This document shows positions 17,301-26,586 of a stretch of 64,000 nt of DNA, piece after piece; the stretch's first letter is position 1, and each line of letters starts with the position of its first letter. This stretch comes from Pseudolabrys sp. Root1462 (GTDB lineage Bacteria > Pseudomonadota > Alphaproteobacteria > Rhizobiales > Xanthobacteraceae). The stretch covers positions 524,818 through 588,817 of the forward strand of contig NZ_LMFS01000003.1 in the NCBI RefSeq assembly GCF_001426945.1, written 5' to 3'. A model generated the notes under the pieces. It made no database searches. It was not told the DNA's origin and saw nothing but the letters and a program-made list of their open reading frames with translations. Both the position numbers and the translations under genes were made by a program.

Positions 17301-18125
17301 ATGACCGACATCACCGCACGTCCGATCGCCGCCCCCGACAGCGGGACTGCGGTGCCGCGCCATCCGCTGACCAAGCGGGCCAAGGGCTGGCTGGGCTGGG
17401 CCATCGTCGCCGCCGTCCTGGTGTGGAGTTGGGGTCCCTCGGAGATGTTCCGCGCCACGTCGCTGGTCACCGACTGGCGCAACATGGCGGAATTCGGCAA
17501 GGCATTTCTCAATCCGAATTTCCATGACTGGGACCATTACCTCGCCGATATGGTGGTGACCATCCAGATCGCGGTGTGGGGCACCGCGCTTGCGGTGCTG
17601 TTCGGCATTCCGCTGTCGATCCTGTGTTCGTCAAACGTGGCGCCGCAATGGATCGTGCAGCCGGTGCGGCGCCTCATGGACGCCTGCCGCGCCATCAACG
17701 AAATCGTGTTTGCGCTGCTGTTCGTCGTCGCCGTCGGTCTCGGCCCGTTCGCCGGCGTCATGGCGTTGTTCGTTCATAACCTCGGCGTTTTTGCCAAGCT
17801 GTTCTCGGAAGCGGTCGAGGCCGTCGATCCTCGCCCTGTCGAAGGCATTCGCGTCACAGGCGCGCTGAAGGTGCAGGAGGTCGTGTTCGGCGTCATCCCG
17901 CAGGTCACGCCGCTCTGGAGTTCGCTGACGCTTTATCGCCTCGAGACGAATGTGCGCTCGGCCACGACGCTCGGCATCGTCGGCGCCGGCGGCATCGGCC
18001 AAACCTTGTACGAGAGCATTCGCAGCTTCCAGTACGGTCAGACCGCGGCGCAGATCATCATCGTCGTTCTGACGGTCATGCTGCTCGATCTGGTCAGCGC
18101 ACGCATCCGCAAAGCGCTGGTCTGA
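17301..18125 (+). CDS. phnE: Phosphonate ABC transporter permease PhnE
   Basis: A 274-residue inner-membrane permease with about six hydrophobic segments. [51 protein letters not shown] and the EAA-like coupling loop [19 protein letters not shown] are family features. It completes the phnCDE importer. It ends 10 bases before the stop of a convergent small gene. Confidence 0.93.
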   Translation: MTDITARPIAAPDSGTAVPRHPLTKRAKGWLGWAIVAAVLVWSWGPSEMFRATSLVTDWRNMAEFGKAFLNPNFHDWDHYLADMVVTIQIAVWGTALAVLFGIPLSILCSSNVAPQWIVQPVRRLMDACRAINEIVFALLFVVAVGLGPFAGVMALFVHNLGVFAKLFSEAVEAVDPRPVEGIRVTGALKVQEVVFGVIPQVTPLWSSLTLYRLETNVRSATTLGIVGAGGIGQTLYESIRSFQYGQTAAQIIIVVLTVMLLDLVSARIRKALV

Positions 18126-18135
18126 GGTGCACCGA

Positions 18136-18474
18136 TCAGAGCGATCGGTGCAATTCGGTCGCCTCGGCGCGCGGCTTCGCGATCAAGGCATCGTTGAGCA
18201 GGCAGCGCGCATCCTGCGGTGCGATTTCGCCGGATAAAATCCGTCGCGCCATGGTCAGCCAATGAAGCGCTTCGCTGTCGTCGTCGTCGGTTGGTGGTGT
18301 CGTCATGAACGCAATCACTTTGGTCGGTGACGTCGTCGCTAACGCAAAGCTAATCAGACCGCTTGCAAAAAGAAAACTCCGCGCAACGTCAAAATGAAGG
18401 CCGTGCTCTGCGAGCATTGTCACAAAACTGTCATATAACTTTTCAATTACCGCCACGGCTTCGCCACCGGGCAC
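18136..18474 (-). CDS. Hypothetical protein, N-terminus uncertain
   Basis: A small acidic protein of 112 residues from a GTG at 18474; no family recognised. There is no signal peptide or clear domain; LHWLTMARRILSGEIAPQDARCLLNDAL looks like an ordinary helical segment. No ribosome binding site precedes the GTG. The frame upstream reads on plausibly (ALIGFEYFPDARV) to a stop near 18520 without an ATG, GTG or TTG, so either a CTG is used, or the 5' end has been lost or frameshifted. Could be a decayed gene. Confidence 0.45.
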   Translation of the reverse strand: MPGGEAVAVIEKLYDSFVTMLAEHGLHFDVARSFLFASGLISFALATTSPTKVIAFMTTPPTDDDDSEALHWLTMARRILSGEIAPQDARCLLNDALIAKPRAEATELHRSL

Positions 18475-18622
18475 TCTGGCGTCCGGGAAATATTCGAAGC
18501 CGATCAGCGCGTTACAAAAAGCCGTTCAGTTTTCGTTGACGGTATTGCCGTTCCCGCTACGCTGCTTGCGTTCCGCGCGCGGTTCCTGTCCTCGTCGCCG
18601 AGCTGCGTGCGCGCCGCTTGGC

Positions 18623-18657
18623 TCAACAATGCACAATTTGCTTCAACAGTGCACAAT
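18623..18657 (+). repeat. Direct repeat upstream of the Lys-rich protein gene
   Basis: TCAACAATGCACAAT (18623-18637) and TCAACAGTGCACAAT (18643-18657) match at 14 of 15 bases with a 20-base period, about two DNA turns. The second copy ends 20 bases before the ATG at 18677. This looks like a tandem regulator-binding site; the regulator is unknown. Confidence 0.55.
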
Positions 18658-18676
18658 GGCAACGGTGGGTGCGAGT

Positions 18677-19021
18677 ATGTCGAAGAAAGACGACACCAGC
18701 AAAGCGTTGAAGAAGAAACTCAAGAAGCTGAAAAAGCTTCAAGACGAGATCGCGGCGTTGAAAAAGACGGCCGACAAAGACAGCCGCGGCGCGAAAGCCA
18801 AGGACGCCAAGAAGAAGGACGTCAAGAAGAAGGACAAGAAGAGCGCGAAGTCCGCGCCCAAGGGCAAACGTAAGGCCGGCAAGAAGGACAACGGCAAGAG
18901 GCCGGCGCCCGAGAGCATGACAACGCCGTCAACGCCGAGCCTGGTCAGGTCCGAGCCGGTCAAGGTCGTTGCCAAGGAAGCCGCCGCTGTCCCGCCTTCA
19001 GCCCGCGTCGCCACGGGCTGA
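18677..19021 (+). CDS. Lysine-rich low-complexity protein
   Basis: A 114-residue, strongly basic protein starting MSKKDDTSKALKKKLKKL. A predicted coiled-coil stretch (residues about 5-30) is followed by KKKD-type repeats and a Pro/Ser/Ala-rich tail. Such histone H1-like proteins may bind nucleic acids or polymer granules, but no function is assigned. The start at 18677 is chosen over an upstream in-frame start because upstream translation is unlike it, and the direct repeats sit there. GGTGGG precedes the ATG. Confidence 0.6.
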   Translation: MSKKDDTSKALKKKLKKLKKLQDEIAALKKTADKDSRGAKAKDAKKKDVKKKDKKSAKSAPKGKRKAGKKDNGKRPAPESMTTPSTPSLVRSEPVKVVAKEAAAVPPSARVATG

Positions 19022-19065
19022 ACGAATTCTTTGACGGTCTCTCGGCGGCGCGAGCCCCGCTTGAT

Positions 19066-21654
19066 TTAACGCGCCGTCGCGAGTTGCGGCTGTTGTCGGC
19101 GGCGCTGCAGCAAGACAATGCCGGCCAGTACCGCCAGCCCCGGGAGCGCAAACCAGTACCTGTTGGGACGATCCGCCGCGACAAGCACCGCAGTGATTTC
19201 GTCGCCGCCCGCCAGCCCATACTTCGTCGCCTGGCTACCGAAGCGCACGCTGCCGATCTGGGTGCGATCGCCGAGAGACATGACGTTGAGACCCGCAGAG
19301 CGCAGACGGTCGACCCCTGTGGCGCCGTCGCGTAAAGTGAGGCGCACGACTTTCTCCACTTCATCGCCGGCCCGCGTCTGGCTCTTGACGCGGAAGCGCA
19401 ACGTCGCGCCTTGCGGCAGTTCGCCGGCGGTTTTGACCATGTCGCTTGCCGGGCGGGCGAGGAACGGTTCGGCGATCTGGTCGAGCCAGAAGCCCGGCCG
19501 GAACAGCGTGAAACAGACCAACAGCAGTAACGCGCTTTCGTACCAGCGGCTGCGCGTCAGCAGCCAGCCCTGCGTCGCCGCGACGAAGCAGCCCATGGCG
19601 ATGCCGGACAACACGATCACCATGGCGAGTTCAAACCAGCTTCCGACATCGATGAGCAGGAGCTGGGTATTGAAGATGAAGATGAACGGCAATAACGCCG
19701 TGCGGATTTCATAGCGGAACGCCTGCACACCGGTTTTTACCGGATCGGCGCCCGATATGGCCGCAGCGGCGTAAGCCGCCAATCCGACCGGCGGCGTCAC
19801 GTCGGCCATCAGACCGAAATAGAAGACGAACATATGCACCGCGACCAGCGGCACCGCGAGATCGTTCTGCGCCGCGAGTTCGACCAGGACCGGCGCCATC
19901 AGCGTTGCCACCACGACGTAGCTCGCCGTCGTCGGCATGCCCATGCCGAGGATGAGGCAGATCACGGCTGTAAGCAGCAGCATGATGATCAGGTTGCCGC
20001 CCGAGACCGCCTCGACGATCTCCGTCATCACCAGGCCGATGCCGGTGAGCGACACGGTGCCGACGATGATGCCGGCCGTCGCCGTGGCAATGCCGACCGA
20101 CGTCATGTTACGCGACGCCCCCTGGAACGAGGCGATCAGGTCGTCGACACCGTCGCGCAGCCGCGCGACGTATTGGTGTTCATTGCGGAAAAAGGCGATG
20201 AGCGGCCGCTGCGTCAGCATGATGAAGATCAACAGCGCGGTGCCCCAGAAAGCCGAAAGGCCCGGCGACAACTCTTCGACCATCAGGCACCAGATCAATA
20301 CGACGACCGGCAACAGATAGTGCAGACCGGTATTGGCAGTGCTGTAGAAATCGGGGACCTTAACGATCGCCTTGGTGAGGTCGTCGACCGGCAGATCGGC
20401 CCGCTTGGCCTTGTGGCGTATCAGAAACACATAAGCGGCAATCAGCAAGACGCTCAGCACCCAGGTCGCGGCTTCGCCGAACACGATCTTGGTCCAGCCG
20501 ATGCCGTAGTAAACGATACCGCTAAGGACGATGATGCCGCAGATCGTCATCAGCGCGCGCAGCAGCGAGTGGTGGATCGGCGCGGTGGAAGCACGCGGCA
20601 GGCCGCGCATGTGCAACTTCGCGGCTTCGATGTCGACGATGTAGAACAGCGCCCCGTAGGTGAGGAACGCCGGCAGGAAGGCGTGCTTAACGACCTCGGA
20701 GTAGGTGATGCCGACATATTCGGCGATCAGGAAGGCGGCGGCGCCCATCACCGGCGGCATGAGCTGGCCATTGACGCCGGCGGCGCTTTCGATCGCGCCC
20801 GCCTTTACGGCGGAATAGCCGACGCGCTTCATCAGCGGAATGGTGAAGGTGCCAGTCGTCACCGTGTTGGCGATTGACGAGCCAGAGATCATGCCGGTCA
20901 GACCCGAGGCGACGACACCGGCCTTGGCCGGGCCGCCGCGATAGGTGCCAAGCATGGCAAAGGCCATCTGGATGAAATAGTTACCGGCGCCAGCGCGCTC
21001 CAGAAGGCTGCCGAACAAGACGAACAGATAGACGACGCTGGTCGAAACGCCGAGCGCGACGCCGAAGATCCCTTCCGACGTTAGCCACATCTGCGAGGCG
21101 ACGCGCGACAGCGAAGCGCCCTTGTGCGCCAGCAGTCCGGGCAACCACGGACCGGCAAAGATGTACAGCACCATGATCGAGGCAATGGCGGCGAGCGCCG
21201 GCCCGACGGCACGGCGCGCCGCTTCGAGCAGGCTGAGTATGCCGATCAGCGCGACAACGATGTCCAGCGTCGTCGGCAGGCCGGGACGCTGCGCGATCGC
21301 ATCGTAGAATACCAGGAGATAGAGGGTGGCGCCGACGCTGAGCAGCGCCAGTATCCAGTCGCCGATCGGGATATGCGCTCGCGACGAAGCCTTGAAAGCG
21401 GGGAAGGTCGTGAATACCAGGAGGAAGGCGAAGGCGAGGTGGACGATGCGCGCCTGGCCATCGTTGACCACGCCGACATTGAACAGATACGGCAGTGGCG
21501 AGGCATACCAGAGCTGGAACAGCGCCCAGGCCAGCGCGACGCCGAAGATAAAATTCTTGTTGAAGCCCGTCGTCTTGCGTCCACCGGTGTCGGCTTCCGC
21601 GACCATGGCCTCGAGTTCTTCGCGCGTCGCGGCTTTCTCATTCACGTCGGTCAT
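19066..21654 (-). CDS. TRAP transporter fused permease (4TM/12TM), TAXI-associated, DUF3394 C-terminus
   Basis: An 862-residue membrane protein joining the small (DctQ-like) and large (DctM-like) subunits of a TRAP importer. Many hydrophobic segments are visible; SGLTGMISGSSIANTVTTGTFTIPLMKRVGY and GMGMPTTASYVVVATLMAPVLVELA are DctM hallmarks. The last 190 residues match the DUF3394 type of tail on TAXI-linked permeases. It works with the TAXI binding protein encoded upstream at 21843-22817. Substrate unknown; the neighbouring aminotransferase and D-amino-acid dehydrogenase suggest an amino or keto acid. Confidence 0.9.
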   Translation of the reverse strand: MTDVNEKAATREELEAMVAEADTGGRKTTGFNKNFIFGVALAWALFQLWYASPLPYLFNVGVVNDGQARIVHLAFAFLLVFTTFPAFKASSRAHIPIGDWILALLSVGATLYLLVFYDAIAQRPGLPTTLDIVVALIGILSLLEAARRAVGPALAAIASIMVLYIFAGPWLPGLLAHKGASLSRVASQMWLTSEGIFGVALGVSTSVVYLFVLFGSLLERAGAGNYFIQMAFAMLGTYRGGPAKAGVVASGLTGMISGSSIANTVTTGTFTIPLMKRVGYSAVKAGAIESAAGVNGQLMPPVMGAAAFLIAEYVGITYSEVVKHAFLPAFLTYGALFYIVDIEAAKLHMRGLPRASTAPIHHSLLRALMTICGIIVLSGIVYYGIGWTKIVFGEAATWVLSVLLIAAYVFLIRHKAKRADLPVDDLTKAIVKVPDFYSTANTGLHYLLPVVVLIWCLMVEELSPGLSAFWGTALLIFIMLTQRPLIAFFRNEHQYVARLRDGVDDLIASFQGASRNMTSVGIATATAGIIVGTVSLTGIGLVMTEIVEAVSGGNLIIMLLLTAVICLILGMGMPTTASYVVVATLMAPVLVELAAQNDLAVPLVAVHMFVFYFGLMADVTPPVGLAAYAAAAISGADPVKTGVQAFRYEIRTALLPFIFIFNTQLLLIDVGSWFELAMVIVLSGIAMGCFVAATQGWLLTRSRWYESALLLLVCFTLFRPGFWLDQIAEPFLARPASDMVKTAGELPQGATLRFRVKSQTRAGDEVEKVVRLTLRDGATGVDRLRSAGLNVMSLGDRTQIGSVRFGSQATKYGLAGGDEITAVLVAADRPNRYWFALPGLAVLAGIVLLQRRRQQPQLATAR

Positions 21655-21765
21655 CGCAGGTCCCCTCAGGCGCGTAATAGCGCCCTTGCAAATGCGCGGC
21701 GTTACCGCCGTCTGTCGTGAGATTTCAGTGACGCTATCGCGCCGTCCTGTCTGATGAGCAGGATT

Positions 21766-21790
21766 GCGAAAGGCGGTGTCCGCCTTTCGC
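21766..21790 (-). other. Stem-loop A between TAXI binding protein and TRAP permease genes
   Basis: GCGAAAGGCGG and CCGCCTTTCGC form a perfect 11-base-pair stem with a 3-base loop. No T-run follows on the minus strand, so it is more likely an mRNA-stabilising structure or partial terminator. Confidence 0.6.
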
Positions 21791-21809
21791 GATCGTGCTC
21801 GAAAGGATA

Positions 21810-21833
21810 GGGGGCGGCCATCGGGCCGCCCCC
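21810..21833 (-). other. Stem-loop B directly after the TAXI binding protein gene
   Basis: GGGGGCGGCC and GGCCGCCCCC form a perfect 10-base-pair stem with a 4-base loop, starting 10 bases after the stop of the binding-protein gene. With stem-loop A it makes a double barrier before the permease gene. Confidence 0.6.
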
Positions 21834-21842
21834 TGGCTGGCG

Positions 21843-22817
21843 TTACATCCAGCCCTTCTCCTTGAAGTACTTGATGGCGCCCGGATGCAGCGGGGCCGAC
21901 AGCCCGTCCTTGACCATGTTCTTGGGGTCAAGGTTGGCGAAAGCCGGATGCAGCTTCTTGAACTCGTCGAAGTTGTCGAACACGGCCTTGGTCATGGCGT
22001 AAACCGTCGCTTCCGGAACCTTGGCCGACGTGACCACGGTCGCGAGCACGCCATAGGTCTCGGTCGGGTTCGGATTGTTGGCATACATGCCAGCCGGGAT
22101 GGTCGCCTTGGCGTAGTACGGATGCTCCTTGATCAGCGCATCGACCGCCGGGCCGGTGAGCGACACCAGCTTGGCGCCGCACGACGTGGTCGGATCCTGG
22201 ATCGCGGCCGACGGATGGCCGACGCCGTAATAGAAGCCGTCGATCTTGTTGTCGCAAAGCGCGGTGCCCTGCTCGTCGGCCTTTAGTTCGGCGGCGAGCG
22301 AGAAGTCGGACAGCTTCCAGCCCATCTTGGTCAGCAGTTCTTCCATCGAGGCCCGGGTGCCCGAACCCGGATTGCCGACGTTGAAGCGCTTGCCCTTGAA
22401 GTCTTCGAACTTGGAAATGTTTGCTTCCTTGCGCGACAGGACCGTGAACGGCTCCGGGTGCACCGAAAACACGGCGCGCAAATCCGGATCGGCCTTGTCC
22501 TTGAACTGGGCTTCACCCTTGGTGGCGTTGAACTGTACGTCCGACTGCGTCAGTCCGAAGTCGAGCTCACCGGTCTTGATGGCGTTGACGTTGAACACCG
22601 AGCCACCGGTCGATTCCACCGAGCAGCGGATTCCGGTGGTCGCACGATCCTTGTTCATCAGGCGGCACACCGCGCCGCCGACCGCGTAATAGACGCCGGT
22701 AACACCGCCGGTGCCAATGGTAACGAATTTCTGCTGCGCGACAGCAGGCGTTCCGCCTGTCATCAGCGCGATCAAGCCGGCCGCCGCAAGGCCGCCGGTC
22801 AACATCTTCTTTGTCAT
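21843..22817 (-). CDS. TAXI family TRAP transporter solute-binding protein
   Basis: A 324-residue periplasmic receptor with a signal peptide ([28 protein letters not shown]). [24 protein letters not shown] is the TAXI N-terminal signature; [10 protein letters not shown] and [14 protein letters not shown] are also typical. The start is the ATG at 22817 because GGAGGGA lies 8 bases upstream; the in-frame TTG at 22832 falls inside that site. It pairs with the fused TRAP permease downstream, separated by two stem-loops. Confidence 0.93.
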   Translation of the reverse strand: MTKKMLTGGLAAAGLIALMTGGTPAVAQQKFVTIGTGGVTGVYYAVGGAVCRLMNKDRATTGIRCSVESTGGSVFNVNAIKTGELDFGLTQSDVQFNATKGEAQFKDKADPDLRAVFSVHPEPFTVLSRKEANISKFEDFKGKRFNVGNPGSGTRASMEELLTKMGWKLSDFSLAAELKADEQGTALCDNKIDGFYYGVGHPSAAIQDPTTSCGAKLVSLTGPAVDALIKEHPYYAKATIPAGMYANNPNPTETYGVLATVVTSAKVPEATVYAMTKAVFDNFDEFKKLHPAFANLDPKNMVKDGLSAPLHPGAIKYFKEKGWM

Positions 22818-22923
22818 AATAAATCCCTCCAACCTGGTTCAGTTTTACCTGTGCGCGCATTGAGCCCGCATTGTCACGCAATACGGTCGTCGACCGCAAT
22901 GCGTAATTCTCTTTTCGATGTCA

Positions 22924-24246
22924 TCAGCCGATCGCGGCGTCGACCGCTTCGCCCAATCTTTCGACGATTTGATCGATCGTATCGCTATCGCTGATGAATG
23001 GCGGTGCCATCAGCACGTGATCGCCGCGCTTGCCGTCCATGGTCCCGCCCATCGGATAAACCATGAGGCCGCGGGCCATCGCTTCCTGCTTGATCTTCGC
23101 ATGCAGCTTGCGTGCCGGGTCGAACGGTTCCTTGGTGCCGCGATCGGCGACGATCTCGATGCCTTGGAACATGCCGCGCCCGCGGACGTCTCCGACAAAA
23201 GGATGGTTGCCGAAGCGCTCCTGCAGCCGCCTCGAAAGATACGCCCCCTGGGCCTGTACATTGGCGAGCAAATTGTCGCGCCTGATAATGCGCTGCACCG
23301 CCAGCGCCGCGGCGCAGGCCAGCGGGTGGCCGGTGTAGGTATGGCTGTGCTGGAAGGCTCCCGAACCTCTGGCGATGGTGTCGAAGATCTTTCCGCTCAT
23401 CATCAGCGCGCCGATCGGCATGAAGCCGCCGCCGAGACCCTTGGCAATCGCCATCAGGTCCGGCGCGATGCCTTCCTGCTCGCAGGCGTGCAGCGTGCCG
23501 GTGCGGCCCATGCCGCACATCACCTCGTCGAGGATGAGCAGCACGCCATGCTTGTCGCAGATCTGGCGCACGCGTTTGAAATAGCCCGGCACCGCCGGTA
23601 CCGCGCCGAGCGTGGCGCCGACCACGGTCTCGGCAATGAAGGCAAGCACATTGTCGCCGCCGAGTTCGTCGATCTTGGCTTCCAGTTCCTGCGCCAGCCT
23701 TTCGCCATAGGCTTCCGGCGTCTCGTTGGCGCGGCGATCGCGATATTCGTAGACGGGTGAAACGTGATGCGTTTCGATCAGCAGCGGCGAGAAGTCGCGC
23801 CGCGCCGACGCCCGCCCGCCGATCGCCAGCGCGCCGAAAGTGATGCCGTGATAGCTCTGTCGCCGCGATATTAAATGCCGGCGCTGCGGCTCGCCGCGCT
23901 CGACGGCCACCTGCCGCGCCATCTTGATGGCGGCTTCGATGGCTTCTGAACCCCCGCTGACGAAGAATGTATGGGTCAGGCCGGGCGGCGCATGGGCGGC
24001 GAGGTCATCGGCAAGGTCCTCGAGCGCCGGGGTCGTGAAGAAGCTAGTGTGCGCGAACTCGAGTTTGTCGAGCTGCGCCTTCATGGCGTCGATGACGTCC
24101 TTGTGGCCGTGACCGAGACAGGACACAGCGGCGCCGCCGGAGGCGTCGATATACTGCTTGCCGGTCGAGTCGTAGATGTGGACGCCTTCACCGCGCACGG
24201 CGATCGGATAATCCTTGCCGATCTGGCGGTGCATTAGATGGGTCAT
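22924..24246 (-). CDS. Class III PLP-dependent aminotransferase
   Basis: A 440-residue aminotransferase of the omega-amino-acid/4-aminobutyrate type. Features are DASGGAAVSCLGHGH, FVSGGSEAIEAAIKMAR, SYHGITFGALAIGG, LILDEVMCGMGRTG and the PLP-lysine segment AIAKGLGGGFMPIGAL. It transfers an amino group from an amino acid or amine to a keto acid; the exact substrate is not readable. It overlaps the LysR gene by 4 bases and precedes the TAXI-TRAP importer genes, suggesting catabolism of an imported nitrogen compound. Confidence 0.9.
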   Translation of the reverse strand: MTHLMHRQIGKDYPIAVRGEGVHIYDSTGKQYIDASGGAAVSCLGHGHKDVIDAMKAQLDKLEFAHTSFFTTPALEDLADDLAAHAPPGLTHTFFVSGGSEAIEAAIKMARQVAVERGEPQRRHLISRRQSYHGITFGALAIGGRASARRDFSPLLIETHHVSPVYEYRDRRANETPEAYGERLAQELEAKIDELGGDNVLAFIAETVVGATLGAVPAVPGYFKRVRQICDKHGVLLILDEVMCGMGRTGTLHACEQEGIAPDLMAIAKGLGGGFMPIGALMMSGKIFDTIARGSGAFQHSHTYTGHPLACAAALAVQRIIRRDNLLANVQAQGAYLSRRLQERFGNHPFVGDVRGRGMFQGIEIVADRGTKEPFDPARKLHAKIKQEAMARGLMVYPMGGTMDGKRGDHVLMAPPFISDSDTIDQIVERLGEAVDAAIG

Positions 24247-25196
24247 GATCGCGATCCTGAGGCGAGCGCCGCCGGTTTCTTGTCGGCAATGAAAACAACG
24301 GGTGATTTGCGCAAGTGCGCCATCAGGCGCTGCACGGCCGGGCCGCTGCGCGAGCGGTCGCAGAAGGCGAAGATCGTGAACGGCACCGACCAGCGATTAT
24401 CGCCAGCCGGCTTGATCTTGCCGTCCGCCACCGCTTCGGCGGCGGCCGATTCCGGCAGCCAGCCGATGCCGTGACCTGCCACGATGAGATTATGGATGGC
24501 GCTGGCAAGATCGGACTCGCAGGCCTTGAAGGCATGCACCGGGTGAGGGGCCGACTGCATGATCAGATCGACCATGCGGCCCATGAAAGTGTTGGGCGAG
24601 TAGTTGATCAGCGGAAACGGATGTTTCGCCGTACCCGGCAGTTTGAAGGCCGGCTCGCCGCGCTTGACCGCGACATAGGGGCGGAACCATTCGCTGGCGA
24701 TAGCGACACGCTCGTAATGATCGGGATCGAGGAAGATCGGCTGCTGTGCGTGGTGGAACACCAACAGCACGTCGGCGGCGCCGGCGACGTGCGCCGTCAC
24801 CGCGTCATGCACGTTGCTGGCGAGCAGCCGGCAGCCGGAGGCGCCGGTCACGTCGTGCCAAGTCTTCCACCATTCGGGAAAGCGCGAGATGGCGAGTGAG
24901 TGCGGCAGCGCGAAGGTGATGACTTCATGGCCGAGCGCCGGTTCGCCGTGAACGACGGCGCGGGCGTCGACCATCTGCTGGATGATGTCGGCGGCGGTGC
25001 GGCGGAAGCGTTCGCCAGCCGGCGTCAGCTTGGTCGGATAGCAGGAGCGGTCGATCAGTTCGACGCCGAGCCAGGATTCAAGTTGCTGGATGCGGCGGCT
25101 GAAGGCCGGCTGCGATGAGTGACGGGTGGCCGCTGCCTCGGTGAAGTTGCTCACCTCGGCCAGACTCAAAAAATCCTGCAGCCACCGGAAATCCAT
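24243..25196 (-). CDS. LysR-family transcriptional regulator
   Basis: A 317-residue LysR regulator. The N-terminal helix-turn-helix is FLSLAEVSNFTEAAATRHSSQPAFSRRIQQLESWLGVELIDR split over residues 10-52, followed by a periplasmic-binding-like effector domain. It is divergent from the D-amino-acid dehydrogenase-like gene and heads the leftward aminotransferase operon. The gap contains a T-N11-A palindrome, so it probably controls both directions. Confidence 0.92.
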   Translation of the reverse strand: MDFRWLQDFLSLAEVSNFTEAAATRHSSQPAFSRRIQQLESWLGVELIDRSCYPTKLTPAGERFRRTAADIIQQMVDARAVVHGEPALGHEVITFALPHSLAISRFPEWWKTWHDVTGASGCRLLASNVHDAVTAHVAGAADVLLVFHHAQQPIFLDPDHYERVAIASEWFRPYVAVKRGEPAFKLPGTAKHPFPLINYSPNTFMGRMVDLIMQSAPHPVHAFKACESDLASAIHNLIVAGHGIGWLPESAAAEAVADGKIKPAGDNRWSVPFTIFAFCDRSRSGPAVQRLMAHLRKSPVVFIADKKPAALASGSRS

Positions 25197-25252
25197 GGCG
25201 TGACGCGTTACCCCTTTGCCTGCTCACGATAGTCGCCCGCGCTTCATCTTAT

Positions 25253-25269
25253 CATGCAAATTTTGCATG
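25253..25269. promoter_or_regulatory. LysR-type T-N11-A palindrome
   Basis: CATGCAAATTTTGCATG has perfect 8-base arms around one T, and contains T-N11-A, the usual LysR recognition form. It lies 57 bases from the lysR start and 54 bases from the divergent dehydrogenase start. Confidence 0.7.
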
Positions 25270-25322
25270 AGGCGGAAAGACGCTGCGGCGTAAGGTGCGG
25301 GCAACGAAGGGCTGTGTTTGCG

Positions 25323-26549
25323 ATGAAAATCGGCGTTCTGGGCGCGGGGGTGGTCGGCCTGACCTCGGCATGGTGGCTGGCGGAGGCGGGCCACGAGGTC
25401 GTACTGATCGACCGCGCCGCCGGGCCGGCCGCGGCGGCGAGCCGCGCCAACGGTGCCCAGTTGTCCTATCGTTACGTCGCGCCGATGGCCTCGCCGAAGA
25501 TGCTGGCGCAGCTGCCCGGGCTGCTGTTCCCCGGCGAGAACGCGATCAAGGTCTCGCTCGATCGCGAGTTGATTGGTTGGGGCCTGCGCTTCCTCAAGGC
25601 CTGCACGAGCGCCGAAGTGACGCGCACCACGGCGGCGCAACTGGCCCTCGCCGAACTCAGCCGGCTGGAACTGGAACGCCTGCTCGGCCAGGTGCCGCTC
25701 GATTTCGGGCTGCGCACCGCGGGCAAGCTGGTGCTGTTCCGCAAACAATCCGATCTCGATGCTGCAAGGCCCGAGGACGACGGACCGGTGCAAGTGCTGA
25801 CGCCGCAGCAGTGCCTGGCGTTGGAACCGGCACTGGTGCTCAGGCCCGATGAATTTGCCGGGGGCATTTATACGGCGTCGGAACAGGTTGGCGATTGCGG
25901 CGCGTTTTGCGACCAGTTGTTTGCGCGGCTTGGGCAATCCAATCGCGTCGAACTGCGCATGAACACCGCGATCGGCCGGCCGGTGGTGAAGGACCGCCGG
26001 GTGACTGGCATCGAAACCGACAACGGCATTGTCGAGGCTGACCTGTTCGTGCTGTCGCTCGGTTCCGGCGCGCGCGCTTTCGCCAGATCGTGCGGCTTCG
26101 ATTTGCCGATCTATCCGGTGAAGGGCCATTCGATCACGATCGCCGACGAGGGCGCCTCGGCGTTGACGCACAGCGTCACCGATTACAGCCACAAGATCGT
26201 CTATGCGCCGCTCGGCGGCGCCACGCGGGTCGCCGGCTTTGCCGATTTCCAGGGTTACGACACGATGCCAGTTGCGGCACGCATCGCGCAGTTGAAGAGC
26301 GCGGCGGCAGCCATCTTCGGACTTCAGGCGTCTGGGGATGTCGAACCGTGGGCTGGTTTGCGGCCGATGACGCCGGACAGCCGGCCGATCATCGGACCGT
26401 CACCGCTCGACGGGCTCTTTCTCAACACCGGCCAGGGCATGCTCGGCTGGACGCTGGCCTGCGGCAGCGCGCGACTGACCGTCGATCTCATCGACCGCAA
26501 ACCGCCGTCCTGTCCGCCCGCGCCGTTTGATGTGAGGCGATTCCTTTAA
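25323..26549 (+). CDS. FAD-dependent D-amino-acid dehydrogenase-like oxidoreductase
   Basis: A 408-residue DAO/DadA-type flavoprotein. The Rossmann motif GVLGAGVVGLTSAWWLAEAGHEVVLID is at residues 4-30 (shown in part); YPVKGHSITI, WAGLRPMTPDSRPIIGPSP and NTGQGMLGWTLACGSARL are typical of DadA. It would oxidise D-amino acids or related amines to keto acids. The ATG at 25323 is chosen since the GxGxxG motif should be near the N-terminus; an upstream in-frame start overlaps the LysR-type palindrome. Divergent from lysR and likely co-regulated with the aminotransferase and TRAP operon. Confidence 0.88.
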   Translation: MKIGVLGAGVVGLTSAWWLAEAGHEVVLIDRAAGPAAAASRANGAQLSYRYVAPMASPKMLAQLPGLLFPGENAIKVSLDRELIGWGLRFLKACTSAEVTRTTAAQLALAELSRLELERLLGQVPLDFGLRTAGKLVLFRKQSDLDAARPEDDGPVQVLTPQQCLALEPALVLRPDEFAGGIYTASEQVGDCGAFCDQLFARLGQSNRVELRMNTAIGRPVVKDRRVTGIETDNGIVEADLFVLSLGSGARAFARSCGFDLPIYPVKGHSITIADEGASALTHSVTDYSHKIVYAPLGGATRVAGFADFQGYDTMPVAARIAQLKSAAAAIFGLQASGDVEPWAGLRPMTPDSRPIIGPSPLDGLFLNTGQGMLGWTLACGSARLTVDLIDRKPPSCPPAPFDVRRFL

Positions 26550-26557
26550 CCTGTGCC

Positions 26558-26577
26558 CTCTCCCCTCCAGGGGAGAG
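26558..26577. terminator. Stem-loop between convergent genes
   Basis: CTCTCCCC and GGGGAGAG form an 8-base stem with a TCCA loop between the dehydrogenase stop (26549) and the ABC-F stop (26587). There is no T-run; it could serve both directions or be a short dispersed repeat. Confidence 0.4.
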
Positions 26578-26586
26578 CGAAGCAAC

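Noticed and set aside
21766-21833. The paired hairpins as a CRISPR or small RNA gene.
   Set aside because: The two stems differ in sequence, there is no repeat-spacer pattern, and their place after a receptor gene explains them as operon structures.
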